Origin: Helicoverpa zea
Lineage: Eukaryota; Arthropoda; Insecta; Lepidoptera; Noctuidae
NCBI RefSeq assembly: GCF_022581195.2
Contig: NC_061452.1
Location: 9,369,501-9,433,500 of the forward strand
Length of the DNA: 64,000 nt
Direction: 5' to 3'
Shown: positions 33,853 through 45,571 of the stretch, piece by piece
Position numbering within the stretch: the stretch's first letter is position 1
Layout of the letters: every line of letters starts with the position of its first letter
Notes under the pieces: model-generated
The model's input: the letters and a program-made list of their open reading frames with translations, nothing else
Database searches by the model: none
What the model was told of the DNA's origin: nothing
Program-made: the position numbers and the translations under genes

Positions 33853-35871
33853 CTACTTGTTTACTTTGTAGAACCGCTGAACAAAATCAGTCAAGTTAAA
33901 TACCTGACCAGGGCCAACTCCTAAGTCCATGTTGATGTACTCGTCTAAGTTGTGGGTTGAAGCTGAAACACAGAAACAAATATTAACACAGACAATACAT
34001 CACGTGATTACTCTCAATCTACAATCTCAACATACAATGCAATTTTCAAAACACATGAGAACCTTTCAATAAAATCGTAGAATCGTATCGTAACCAAATT
34101 TATAGCACTCAATCAATACTGTAACATATTTTTTCAGTTAATATTTACTCATATTCATAAAAAGACCTTGTAGTATGAAAAGCACTTTGCTTAACAAACA
34201 GCAATAAAATGATGTCATTATATTTTCATCCTTAGAAATATTTCATAATAAAACCTAGAAAGAATAAACATGAGCAAGCATAATATTCAAGTATTCAAAT
34301 ATTCAGTTCCATTAACATTCAGTTGGTCTACAGACAACATAATGGTGGTGACCCATTGACCTATTTCCTAACTTTCAACAAAACACCAAGAACAAAGAAA
34401 ATAAAATAACAAAAAGTACATTTGTTGTATTGTATTATGAATGCTCCATTTGTAAATAAATGTTTTACATTAGTTAAGTGAGTGGATTAAGCTTTTGGCA
34501 GAAAGCCAGTCAAAGAAAACAAAGGCAAAAAGAAATTTGTGGATACTGGATTGTAATGAGATCTCATTTTGTTTAATAGACAAATTCATGCTATCCTAGC
34601 TTATACTCAAAGCTTTACTCTACTTATAAAAATATCCTCTAGCATTTTAAAAGTTACCAAAGCTTTCCATAACAAAAAGAACTTGTAGAATGTTCCAAAA
34701 ATTACTAGATAGATTCTGGAATTATAAAATGCAGTGGATGCCTATTTAATTTTTTATTTTTTCAAGTATATACTCACTTGAAGTACATATTGCTGGATAC
34801 GGTGGCGGCGGCTTAATCCATGACCCATCTGGTCTCTTCATGTGACGGCGGTCAGATGCAAAGTTCTGCAAGAACTGCTTAGCAGGCACTACACGAAAGA
34901 ACCTGGAAACGACAGTTAAAATTATACTAATAAGAAGAATATTTTTAGTTTGTCATAAAAGATAATAACCCAAAATTACCTAAATATGTAAAAGAAATAC
35001 ATCCAGCAATCATATTTAAATTGAATAAACTATTGTTTACCTGTGAAAGTCTGACTTGAGAACTTGATCAGTGCGAAATGTTTCTGTAACATATTTGTGG
35101 AAAAATGTTGGGAATGGCAACTCAGAATCCAGATCATATACAAGACATGTTTTGCTGTCCCAGGAGTATAGAAATATCACATGATAATCCTGAAATAAAA
35201 TTACCACATTATAGTAAATGACATTACTGATCATCATGTGGATAAAATGTTAACAATCATGAAACACATGAGTGGCATATTTAGGAAATGCATGTATTAT
35301 TTTTAAGATGACCCACTGACTAATTTAGGTGTATATTAAGGGTTTAATAACAGCTTCTAATATGAAAATTATTTAATGACAAACTAACAGGTGTTAAATT
35401 AAATAACAAAAAATATAGAATAGACAATAATAATTTTTCAATAATACGGAACTCGGAAGGTGTACGAATTCGCATTGTAAAAGCACATAATAGCGTGACA
35501 TAATTTTCGTACACACCCATATGACGAGACGATCTTCCTCGCGCCCAGCCCTTTGTTTCCACAGAGGCACCGTACGACAAGGGTTAGAAATAAAAACTAT
35601 ATAACATCTATCCAATTCCTCTGGGATTCTTATTGATACATCTTGACACAGTTTCCAGACATTTTCCTCGCTGCAGAAAAGAACACAACAAAGGCACGTT
35701 ATAATTAAATATTTTTATTGCCTAACAGAAATGTGGGATCGCAAAAGAAACTTGCCAATAACAAGACACATGTGAGCACTCATCCCGTTTAGGAAACAAC
35801 TGTTTTAAACATTTATCACTCTTTATAGTATTTTCGCTGCTACTCAAATGAACTTGTGCATTGACCGACAT
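33853..35871 (-). CDS. Ntaq1: Protein N-terminal glutamine amidohydrolase (WDYHV family)
   Basis: Five exons (35756-35871, 35517-35670, 35041-35189, 34778-34902, 33853-33962) join to 217 aa. The catalytic triad of the family is visible: Cys in SCYCEENVWKLC, His in VIWDYHVIF and Asp in VYDLDSELPFP. Other signatures are VPLWKQRAG, FLQNFASDRRHMK, PPPPYPAI and the terminal DEYINMDLGVGPGQVFNLTD. The enzyme converts N-terminal Gln to Glu, feeding proteins into the arginine branch of the N-degron pathway; it is cytosolic or nuclear. Exon 1 ends in a GC donor (TTG then gcaagt), needed to read Tyr-Cys-Glu-Glu across the junction. The gene faces SERF head-to-head and converges on the duplicated MetAP1D tail. 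Confidence 0.93.
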
Positions 35872-37147
35872 TTTGACAGTTTACTATTTTTTGTTGAACA
35901 AGACAAGACAACAAGCTGAAACTGAACCTGAAAAAACGAGTGTTGCCAGCCAACTAACTTATTCAATAAATATAATTTTTGGTTCCGAGTTTATGTGCGG
36001 ATGTTACTTATTTAGGAGGTCATTCGATGGTCAATATAATTGCCCAGTAGTTCGATAAATATATTGTGCAATCAATATTCTGTTCGCTGAAAATCAATAA
36101 ATCTGTACAATAAACGCACGCCCCCGCATTTCATTGCTTAATTTCATAGATAAATAGATATGTAGGGGGGGTCCGGTGTGGGCTAGGCAGAACGTGGTGG
36201 AAGGCATTTTACCTAGTAACCTATTGTAATACTTTTTACACACCTACTTGATTGGTATTATTTAAGGACACTTTTTTTACAACAAGTATATGAATGATAT
36301 ATTTTTGTGTTAAGATTCTTTAAATCATGACAGACAGACATGTGTTGTTGTTAAATTAGTTGCACCACTTGTTCTTCCCATCAAGAATACATGATTGTAG
36401 TTTTTGTGGTGGAAAGTGGCAGATAAGCTCCTAGTTCTACCAAAATAAAGACCCAATCTCAATCAAATATTAAAATCAAAATATTATTATCACGTTTGTG
36501 AGTATTTATTCTTTATGTCTTATGTATAATCCACTTATAAACGATAACACTTTTTTTTTAATATTACCTTGTATACCCTTTTGATTTGTATATAGTGAAT
36601 TATTTTAATATGTAAGGAATTATTTCGAAAGAAACAAGAAAGTCGAAACAAAAAGTGTTAATTATTATATTATAAACTTTATAGTAAACCATTAAAAGCA
36701 AATGGCTTAAAAATCCCCGAAAAACGCCCAGCCTCCAACACTTCTCTTTAAGTTTTCCTTGTTACAAAAATATACAACATGCTTATGTTTAAGTGATCGT
36801 TTTTTCCTTGGGCTTGTTTTCGGATTCTTTACTCGAATAACAATTTTGCTCAAAAGCCTGTGTATCCATGAAAGAGAAAAATAACCAATAAACAAGAAAA
36901 TCCCGTCATTGACATTTTGTTTGTGGTTGTGGCCAGCTGGCTCAAGCTTTTGGAAGTCAGCGTTATCTTTTAGTTGTTTTTAAAGTTTCTTTCGTATTGG
37001 TAAGAAGAGAGGGCGGTGCGTTGTCCTAGGTTTCGGCCGGACTAGCGTATCGTCCGGTCTTCCATAGCGCTATTAAAACTACTAATTAGGTAATTGCGAC
37101 TGTCGACAAGTCCAACCTTGCTGGTGTTGAGTAATTAATTATACGAG
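35872..37147. promoter_or_regulatory. Head-to-head spacer between NTAQ1 and SERF
   Basis: This spacer of about 1.3 kb lies between divergent start codons. A GT-rich stretch with a G-run (taggggggg near 36165) interrupts AT-rich sequence. No motif is identified with confidence. Confidence 0.45.
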
Positions 37148-38174
37148 ATGACCCGTAAGTACCGTGACACACATGTAAATAATCATGTTTACAATATTTA
37201 AATACCACTAAGTGCTCGTAACACTATTTTGAAATAATACTGGAAGGACAAATTCCATCGAACGTTCTAGAATGCAGCACGTTTAGACGCTGTATCCATG
37301 ACATGACACGAGTCATATTTGGGTGACGCTATGCTTTGTATCAAGAAAATTGATTCTATCCGCTCTAGTGAACCATCATTTTCTCGTGTTTACATTACTT
37401 ATTGCATGTTATTGATTGATTAAGAGCACGCTATTGTTATAAATTGTTAATAATAGTATTTTTCACTTTTTCACGATGCTGTCAGAACATAGATACCTTT
37501 ATGTAAACAAGTCTTTGTTCCAGGCGGAAACCAGAGAGATTTGGCTCGCGCCAAGAACCAAAAAAAACAGCAAGAAATGCAAAAGAAAAAGAATGCCAGT
37601 GAAAAGTCTGGTATGTCTTTACAAGAAAGGAAACATAGGTACTTGTTTTTATAACCTCTTAATAATTTGAATTACATTATTTACCCCATCACTAATGTCT
37701 GGTGTTCATCTTTCAAATAAAAATAGAGGGTGCTCAAATTGTGACCCAGGTGGGTAGGGCTGGCAGTTATTTATTTTAATAAAATATTTTGAGTGAACAA
37801 TAATGAAAGGCGGTAACTAATATGTTTTAAAATGAAATAACGACGTTCAAGTTATGTCTAGCTTACTACTCAGCCAGTTGGAACCTGTAAATGGTCTAAT
37901 TGAACTAAATGATTTGACTTTGACCATTTGCTTGCTAACAATCTGTGTTTGCGGACATTTTTAATTTATTGTTTCTTTGTTCTGAGTTAAAGGATTGAAA
38001 ATAATGACACAAATTGCTTTATGTATTAGCCAGTAGTTTATAAATTGTTGTAAATTATTTTTTAATGTCTGTTTTTTTTGTTATAGGGATGCTGAACTAA
38101 TGAGAGAAAAGCAACGAAAAAAAGAAGAACAATTAGCAGCAAAAATGAATAACCAAAAACAAGCTGCTAATTAA
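37148..38174 (+). CDS. Serf: SERF-family small basic protein
   Basis: Three exons (37148-37154, 37524-37638, 38087-38174) encode 69 aa. The protein starts MTRGNQRDLARAKNQKKQQE, the conserved 4F5/SERF N-terminus, and continues with lysine-rich sequence, then GMSLQERKHRDAELMREKQR and a basic tail. It has no globular domain and is expected to be largely disordered. SERF proteins modulate amyloid aggregation and associate with nucleic acids in other animals. The first exon carries just seven coding bases, so the 115-bp middle exon must use the gtacttg donor at 37639. An earlier possible donor (gtatgt, 37610) would lead to a premature stop and could give a short isoform. AATAAA is at 38345. Confidence 0.9.
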
Positions 38175-39280
38175 CTATGATTAAATATGAATGTTTCTTG
38201 ACTGCTCCATATTATGTATGATCACATAAAGTTTTGAGCTTGTCAGTGGAGAGCTGAAATTGTTTATGTGAGATAAGCAATCCTATAAATTAGAATAACA
38301 TTAAAATCTTGTGTTTAACAGAGCCTAATTTAATTATAAACCCAAATAAAGATGTTTATGTTGAATTAAGTTGGGAGTCTAGGATTTGAATGAGTATGAT
38401 CTGAAGCGGTTGAAGTTGGATCTGTGATTCATCACAGCTCCAATGCAAATTGGAAATAGATTTGTCACAATAAGTCTTAGCATTTATGCAAATCTTAATG
38501 TTAATTTTGACTGAGTAGGTTTGTATGTATACTCAACTACCCACTTTTGTACAATAAAATCTTAAAAGTACAATTTTTGTTATGTTTTATCTGGAAATTT
38601 ACCTGTTTAAATTCAAATTAAGAATAACATCCTGGTGTTAAGTTGTAATAGATTCCATGACATTGTTCAGTCACACTGAGTGGGAGTGCCAATCGCCCTT
38701 GTTGTATAGTTAACTATACTGAAGTGGATGCAAATGGAAGTTGGTTATGAAGAAGCCTCATGTTTATTACATCAATATCTTGCCGATTTTGTAGTAGGTA
38801 TTATTGTATAATAAATATATTTGAATATAAAAATACCTTGTTCCACTTTACTGCAACAATATTTTCATGAATACAGTTATAACAGAGAATGCTGCCTCAA
38901 AATGTTAACTCATGTGAAAACGAAAGTAGCATCTTCTCAAAATGTGAACTATCTAAATGACAAAATTCATATTTTTTATTCCTACGAGTGCTGTCCTGTA
39001 ACACAAAAGGATTGCGAGCAGGCCCTAATGGCTTAAGACCTTAAGAGTTTATTAGAATTAAATCTACTGTTTTATCGTAGCAACGTTGATTTTTATTATG
39101 CTACTTTATAATTAATTAAATTATATTTACTTCTTTGAGAAGTTTGTTCTAAATTTACATTGTTACATTGGAGTCAATATTAAAGAAATAAAAAACTCAA
39201 ATCGTAAAAATCGTGTATTGTAGATTGGCTACGGAACATTTTTAAAATTATTTTTAGAGATTATTAGGAAAACAAAATCA
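38175..39280. other. SERF 3' region and spacer
   Basis: The first 170 bp is probably the SERF 3' UTR (AATAAA at 38345-38350). The remainder is AT-rich and shows no recognisable gene; a 71-codon ORF at 38821 is not convincing. Confidence 0.5.
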
Positions 39281-39281
39281 C

Positions 39282-39698
39282 TATAGTCTGTTTTTTAATC
39301 TCGTAGACTAAATTGACACTTGCAAAATGTCAAACTTTCTAATAATTTTGCTAGCTCTGTGGTGCAGTGTTGTACTTACGATACCGGTTCGTTGAATCGT
39401 AACTTTTTACAATAAGTCATCCTGAAATAATGGGCTTATCCTTGATGATTACGCATGGCTTTGCGTGGTCAGATATCCCTGGCAGTTTGTAGCACGTCGT
39501 ACAGCCATGTGTACGTACGTGAATTTTAAATATAAAACTTTGAATGAATATTAAATTCGTCTATTATAGATAAAAAGTTACGATTCAACGAACCGGTATC
39601 GTAAGTACAACACTGCACCACAGAGCTAGCAAAATTATTAGAAAGTTTGACATTTTGCAAGTGTCAATTTAGTCTACGAGATTAAAAAACAGACTATA
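39282..39698. mobile_element. Foldback MITE with perfect 124-bp arms
   Basis: Left arm 39284-39410 and right arm 39570-39696 are exact reverse complements (gtctgttttttaatctcgta inwards to gattcaacgaaccggtatcg in the right arm). They are bounded by TA. The 150-bp loop is non-coding. The near-perfect arms suggest a recent insertion or strand-to-strand conversion. Confidence 0.9.
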
Positions 39699-39775
39699 GG
39701 TATCACACACACATACACATGACTTGGGATACTAACCCGCTTACTTCGTTTCTTATGGAAAAAAAAAATAGGTAA

Positions 39776-40288
39776 TGGTACGTTCACACGCGCGCGTTCA
39801 AATCGACATTCAACGGGCACAGTCACGTTCACGAGCGTCTAAACGGTACGCCCGAGCCCGTGAACGCGCCCGTGCCCGTGAATGCCGCGAACCGGGCGAG
39901 TGTCGGTTTTTTGGCAAAGTTCAAAGGATGAATGTGCGGGCGCCCGGCGACTGTTTACACGCGCGCGGGCAGTCAGTCTCTCCTGCGCTTTCGTGACGAT
40001 TAAACGTTCTAAGAAAGTCGCTACGATCGGAGATTACAACATGGCGGAATTGTTAACGTCGTTAATCATTTTGATTCTTTTTCCAATAAAAATAAGTTAA
40101 GCCAAAGGCTATGACAGCAACAACACCGAGATCCTCGCTGCTCGCCATTCTTGCACTGACTGTGGCACTGACTGACACGACGGCGCGCGTGTGAACAGCT
40201 TGAATGTCCGCCTGCCCGCGACGGGCTGCACGCCGCGCAGCCCGCCAGGCAGCCCGCCGGGCTGCGCGGCGCGCGTGTGAACGTAGCA
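39776..40288. mobile_element. GC-rich PIF/Harbinger-type MITE, TAA duplication
   Basis: This 513-bp element has ends tggtacgttcacacgcgcgc and its inverse (gcgcgcgtgtgaacgtagca), flanked by TAA at 39773-39775 and 40289-40291. The interior is GC-rich at both ends with a less biased middle. ORFs rich in Arg and Ala on both strands are composition artefacts. Confidence 0.82.
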
Positions 40289-40291
40289 TAA

Positions 40292-41113
40292 GGATGGGGC
40301 TTTGGTTGACAAAAGAAGGTAATAAGTTAATGCCTCAATAGTAAGGAGGTAAGCAAGCAGTTATATTTAAGTACTAATTACAACAGTACTTTTCTGGGCT
40401 TCTGCTTTTGCAATGTAAGATTTAAATATTACAAGGGGATATGAAAGTTTCAGAACAATCACAAATATATAAAATGGTGTTGTCGTAGTGACTAGTCGGA
40501 ATGATATTTGGTGTATAACTAATCAACTGGTAGGTCATTTTAAAAGGAATTCAACTTAGTATGTGATAGGTACGTAAAACGTATAGAATTATAGTACGCC
40601 ATCATTACGCCATACAACGATTACACATATTGGTATCATGTTATACCACACTTACTAAATGTTGTGTACTTAGAATTATGTAATGGAATAAAATAAATCA
40701 CTTATAATATTACGTTTTTAAGATTCAAAAATAAGTTTTAATTTGGTAACAGCATGTAAATAAAAATGAATCATGAGTGAATAAAAAATGGCTACATCTT
40801 ACACACACTAACAAAAAGAATACTTGTTAAATTGTAAGTTTTAATTACAAATAATTATCACCAAAAGTAATCTTTTTACGAGTACCTACTTCTATTTTTA
40901 TTATTATGTTTCGAGACATGTTGCACTAAATCCCATACAAAAATTAAATCTAAACAAAAGTATTTAATACCAGTTTGTTAGGTAAATAATTTTCCCTAAA
41001 ATATGCACTTCAAAATGGGGTGGTGGGGTTATTTATCACAGTAAAAGTAAACTGGTATATGTATTGTATATGGCACTAGCATATACTAGGTACATTTGTT
41101 CCATATAAATCAG
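40292..41113. other. Intergenic, nothing recognised
   Basis: This is AT-rich sequence between two Harbinger-type MITE loci. It shows no coding or repeat structure. Confidence 0.5.
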
Positions 41114-41116
41114 TTA

Positions 41117-41289
41117 GGCTAGGCGCTGATTGCAACTTTTCGTCACCGTGACTTTTTGTCACTTAGTCAAGTGCAATGAAAACTATACTGAGTGCGCTCA
41201 TTATGGTGACGTGATAAGACGGTGACAAATAGATGAAAAGAGATGAAAAGAGAAGAAAAGAGGTGAAAAGTTGCAATCAGCGCCTAGCC
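41117..41289. mobile_element. Harbinger-type MITE, copy a (internally deleted)
   Basis: It starts ggctaggcgctgattgcaac and ends with the inverse, flanked by TTA (41114-41116, 41290-41292). It keeps one arm in full and lacks most of the interior seen in copies b and c. The interior ends in a gatgaaaagagatgaaaaga run. Confidence 0.85.
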
Positions 41290-41292
41290 TTA

Positions 41293-41631
41293 GGCTAGGC
41301 GCTGATTGCAACTTTTCGTCAACGTGACTTTTTGTCACTGTCACCTGCTGTCACCCACGGTGCGCTCACTGAATCTGTTCTTGGGTGACAAATCGCGTTC
41401 ATTTTTGTATGCCGGCTGAGTGACAAAAAGTCACCAGTGAGCGGACTCCCATTGTAATGTACGTACGTGTACGCGAGTGACAGTCACGTCACTCCGGCAT
41501 TGCCTGCTGCTGCAACTATTTGTCACCGTCTTATCACGTCACCATAATGAGCGCACTCAGTATAGTTTTCATTGCACTTGACTAAGTGACAAAAAGTCAC
41601 GGTGACGAAAAGTTGCAATCAGCGCCAAGCC
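41293..41631. mobile_element. Harbinger-type MITE, copy b
   Basis: It shares the ends ggctaggcgctgattgcaac and gttgcaatcagcgccaagcc. It shares a single TTA (41290-41292) with copy a and has another at 41632-41634. It carries repeated gtgac/gtcac words throughout. Confidence 0.88.
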
Positions 41632-41678
41632 TTACAATATCAGTGTCTGCTGAAGTGCATATTTATGTAACACATTTA

Positions 41679-42010
41679 GGCCCGCCGCTGATTGCAACTT
41701 TTTGCCACCGTGACTTGTTGTCACTGTCACCTGCAGTCACCCACGATGCGCTCACTGAATCTGTTCTTAGGTGACAAATCGCGTTCATTTTTGTATGCCG
41801 GCTGTGTGACAATAGGTCACCACTGAGCGGACTCCCATTGTAATGTGCAGGGCGAGTGACAGTCACGTTACTTCGGCATTGCCCGTTGCTGTAACTATTT
41901 GTCACCGTATTATCACGTCACCATAATGAGCGCACTCAGTATAGTTTTCATTGCACTTGACTAAGTGATAAAAAGTCACGGTGACGAAAAGTTGCAATCA
42001 GCGGCTAGCC
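41679..42010. mobile_element. Harbinger-type MITE, copy c
   Basis: It is a diverged sister of copy b (gtgcgctcactgaatctgtt corresponds to gatgcgctcactgaatctgt). It is flanked by TTA at 41676-41678 and 42011-42013. It lies 118 bp from the HDDC2 stop codon. Confidence 0.88.
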
Positions 42011-42128
42011 TTAATCCTGTTCCGTTCACTCTGTGCAATTAAATATAATACTAACTAGCTTGGCTAGGTAACAATGCTAGCGTTATTGAATTAATAACAA
42101 TCTATTAGCATGGAAGAGAAGTTTGTTA

Positions 42129-43934
42129 TTATGCATGGCCATTTGTTAGGCATTTCTTTTCAAACTCCTCTCTTTGTCTATAAAGTTCCGTGACCAAGCC
42201 TTTGATGAATGGGTGGTCGAATTTCCCTTCAGTAGCAGTAAAGAACTCTTCCAGTTTCTTCGGCGTATTTTCACGCTTCTCATATTCGAAGGCTTGCAAT
42301 ATCATGTCGTAGCGGTCTAAGTCTTTAGCAAATTTAGCCTCTGGTGATGTCTGGTTCTCATATTCCTGTAATTTCAATATGGTTTGTGATTACTTATTTT
42401 GTATGAAAATATGGTCATCCACCCATAGACAAAAACAATTGTTTCTCTACACAGGACACATGCTACATAAGAAATATTCCATAATTTTGACTAAAAAATC
42501 CAGCAATGAGCTTTCGCCTATAGCCTAAAATAATGTTCCAAAGCCTCACAGCTTTTACTTTAAGAAATGAACATATCACAGTTTTACTGTGTCACTGTTC
42601 ACTCATGTCATATGCATGCATGAGCAGTGGTTTGATTTAATAAGGTTTACGTAACGCTATCATAATTACAGTTATCAGTATACAGTCATTGCACTTTTGA
42701 AAGGGGCAGATAACCTATGCAGTATATTATCAGTAATCTAATGATAATTCCATGTCTAAAGAAATTGCTGATATATTCAATGCACTTTGAATTAGAATTT
42801 ATTTAATTAATTAAAGAAAACTATATTATTATTTAGTTTCTAATATCTACAAGCATAATTCCTAGTTGCCTGCCTTCTGGTGTATATTAAAAATATTGGA
42901 GTCAGTTTTCAGTCTTACTGGATAAAACAGAGTACCTGTTTAGTATTTAACATGAAGCCATTGCTTCTGATCTCCTCAATTATTCTGGGGCTACCCAATA
43001 AACTTTAGTATGACATTTTTTTAAAGAAAACTCATGTCTATGTTGTCAGTAATCTTGGGCCCAAATTAACTGTACTTAGATAAAGTATTACTCACTTTGT
43101 ACAAATCATACATTCTGTCACCAGCGATGCCAGTGAGTTCTGCAATCTTCTGCATAGCCTCGTCCTCGCGCCGGTGCTTCTCCTCTGGTGATACACCACA
43201 GTGCGGTGTGAGATCTCCAACAATGCACTCCGCTAGGTCATGGACAAGAGCTGAAAGTACACACAAAATAGGGTTAATTAGAATGCCTTGAATGAGAATG
43301 TGAAGAATAAATAATCTGTGACTACAAGTAAATATTTAAATAGTTATTTAATCCATCATAACAAACAATGATTTTTGTTCTAGGATGTTCAACATCACCA
43401 ATAGTCTACCAAAATGAACATAACATGGAATTAAAGGTACGAAAAAAGAATCGACCTGCTGAATGTGTATTGGGAATATTTACCTATTTGCAAACACCTG
43501 AATCTATCAAGATTGGTAGGGTTGTTTTCGTCTGTGAGCAAGAAGGTCATTAGACCCATGCGGTACATATGGCCAGCAATAGACTCGCACTCATTTATGT
43601 CACAAATCACCCACCCAGTTCTCTTCACATGCTGAAAATTAATTTAAATTATATTAATAACATAGTTTTGTTCCACTTTATAGCAGTTGCAGTTATAACA
43701 GTATCCGCTCAAGAGTATGATTTAAAAAATGTTGAAATAATTTTATTTCGTCACAAGGAAACGCGTCCGAACATAATGATCAAACAATATTTAAATATGC
43801 AGAAAAATCTATTGGAACAGTGCTTTTAAGAATATTATTAGCGAGAATTCTTATTTATTAGAGCACATTACCTTCAAACGACCGACTAGTTCCAAAAATT
43901 CTAAGATTTTTGTGTTTTCAAGGGCCAGTGCCAT
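42129..43934 (-). CDS. Hddc2: HD domain-containing protein 2, 5'-deoxynucleotidase
   Basis: Four exons (43872-43934, 43484-43631, 43096-43250, 42129-42365) give 200 aa, close to the length of animal HDDC2. The HD-domain metal site is visible: His in GHMYRMGLMTF, the HD pair in ALVHDLAECIVGDLTP, and the following EEKHRREDEAM helix. The N-terminus reads LELVGRLKHVKRTGWV and the C-terminus EAKFAKDLDRYDMILQAFEY, both typical. The family (related to YfbR) removes phosphate from deoxyribonucleoside 5'-monophosphates using divalent metal. It is soluble, with no signal peptide. Introns are GT-AG. Its 3' end faces SERF across a MITE cluster. Confidence 0.93.
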
Positions 43935-44840
43935 TGTGCGTTTTTGTTTGTACAATAAACTTTAATCCTAACTGTATTACTACGACTGCAACTGTGGCGC
44001 TTAGTTACACAGGATTATTAGATTTCCTTAGTAACACACACTCCGTAAGAAACGCTCAAATATTAATTGATTTTACGTGGATACACAGTACAACCTAAAT
44101 AGGAGAACTGAATTTTTTGTGCAGTAAGTTGACAGCTGCTGTCACTTATCAGTCAGTCAATTATACCAAGCGTGGAAATTAAATCACCCATATTTAAGAG
44201 ATTTTATTCAAAATCCAAAATAATCTTAAATCTGTTAAAACTATCATCTTATAACATGTCTGGAATCTGTATATTTATTTCTTGCTCTTGGTTTTATCTG
44301 AAAGCAGATACTTTCGTAGGAAGATTACTCAAAATTATAAATACCTAGGTACTCAATGAATGTAGGTAATTTGTTTGTAAGCTTGATACAAAATTAATTA
44401 AATTTCACGATAAAACAGACTCCCTGTTGTGGATCATGACTGCTGATAAATATAAACGGTTAATGTATCGTTATAAATTGTTTATTTGGAAGACTGATCC
44501 TAAAATGTTAACTCCAAATTTTTTGGTGAATTTCATAATGTCGCCACATCGAATGCCAGTTCAAGCAATGGCGCTATCGGACACATCGGACACCACTGCA
44601 AAAATATCTGCAACCGTCATGTCAAAATGAGGAAGACGGAAGTTGGATTTGATTAGAGCTAATTTTCTATCCACGGATTGGCCGATTAAAATAAGGACTT
44701 TTTTTCCTGTTCTGATCAAGGTCATATCTAACATCCGCAGTTTACCGATAACGTTGTTATGAGGTCAAAATATAATTGAGTTTTTTATTATCGCTTGACG
44801 CAATGTAAGTGTACAGCCACCTATTATAAATTTTAGATAG
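43935..44840. other. HDDC2 upstream region
   Basis: It contains the HDDC2 promoter by position. No motif or gene is recognised; a 67-codon ORF at 44427 is not convincing. Confidence 0.45.
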
Positions 44841-44844
44841 TCAT

Positions 44845-45125
44845 CCTCCAAGACTTTTTCCCAACTATGTTAGGGTCAGCTTCCAGTCTAACCGGATGTA
44901 GCTGAGTACCAGTGCTTTACAAGGAGCGACTGCCCTATCTGACCCCCTCAGCCCAGTAACCCGGAAACCCAATACCCCTTGGTTAGACTGGTGTCAGACT
45001 TACTGGCCTCTGATTACCCGTAACAACTGCTAAGGATGTTCAATGACAGCCGGGACCTACAGTTTAACGTGCCATCCGAAACACAGTCATTGGTGTCTAA
45101 GATGATTGTCTTCGATGGTACCTAC
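44845..45125. repeat. Interspersed SINE-like repeat
   Basis: The series cttccagtctaaccggatg, ccccttggttagactggtgt, then cagccgggacctacagttta is one I recognise as a highly repeated lepidopteran sequence. It has no ORF. The family name and orientation are left open. Confidence 0.6.
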
Positions 45126-45175
45126 ATACAAACTTAGAAAAGTTGCATTGGTATTTGTAATTTGCTTGACCCCAG

Positions 45176-45571
45176 GCCCGATTCTTCTAAGTTAATAATG
45201 TCAAAATCGAATAGAAATCGAATCGCAATATGATCGCAATAGCAGTTTTAACCATATCGGGCATTCTGCTACTAATATAAAACCAATCGTATTCCAACGA
45301 CATTCGATTGGTATGCGATTGGTCTGCTATTTTGGTGATTTTGACCTATACGGTAGTTTGCTCTACAATCATATTGCAATAGTTAATCATTTGCAGACAT
45401 AATGAAACACAATAAATTCATTATTGAATGACAGAAAAGAATAAAAACGTTTATTTCAAAGAAAAAATAGCGGAATGCCACATATGTTTCAATCGTAATC
45501 GAGTCTGGATAGGATCGCAGTCGAACGTGAATCGTATGTTGCTTAAGTAAAATTAGGAGAATCGGGCTCCT
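45176..45571. mobile_element. MITE family with gcccgattct ends, copy 1
   Basis: The ends are cccgattcttctaagtta and, inverted, aattaggagaatcgggct. The interior (atcgcaatagcagttttaac then catatcgggcattctgctac) also occurs at 48982-49369. The target duplication is not clear. Confidence 0.8.

Noticed and set aside
39775..40312. Arg/Ala-rich ORFs on both strands
   Set aside because: They lie wholly inside a GC-rich MITE with TAA duplication.
40825..41000. Search for CRISPR-like or telomeric (TTAGG)n arrays
   Set aside because: No spaced direct repeats or TTAGG runs were seen here or elsewhere in the window.
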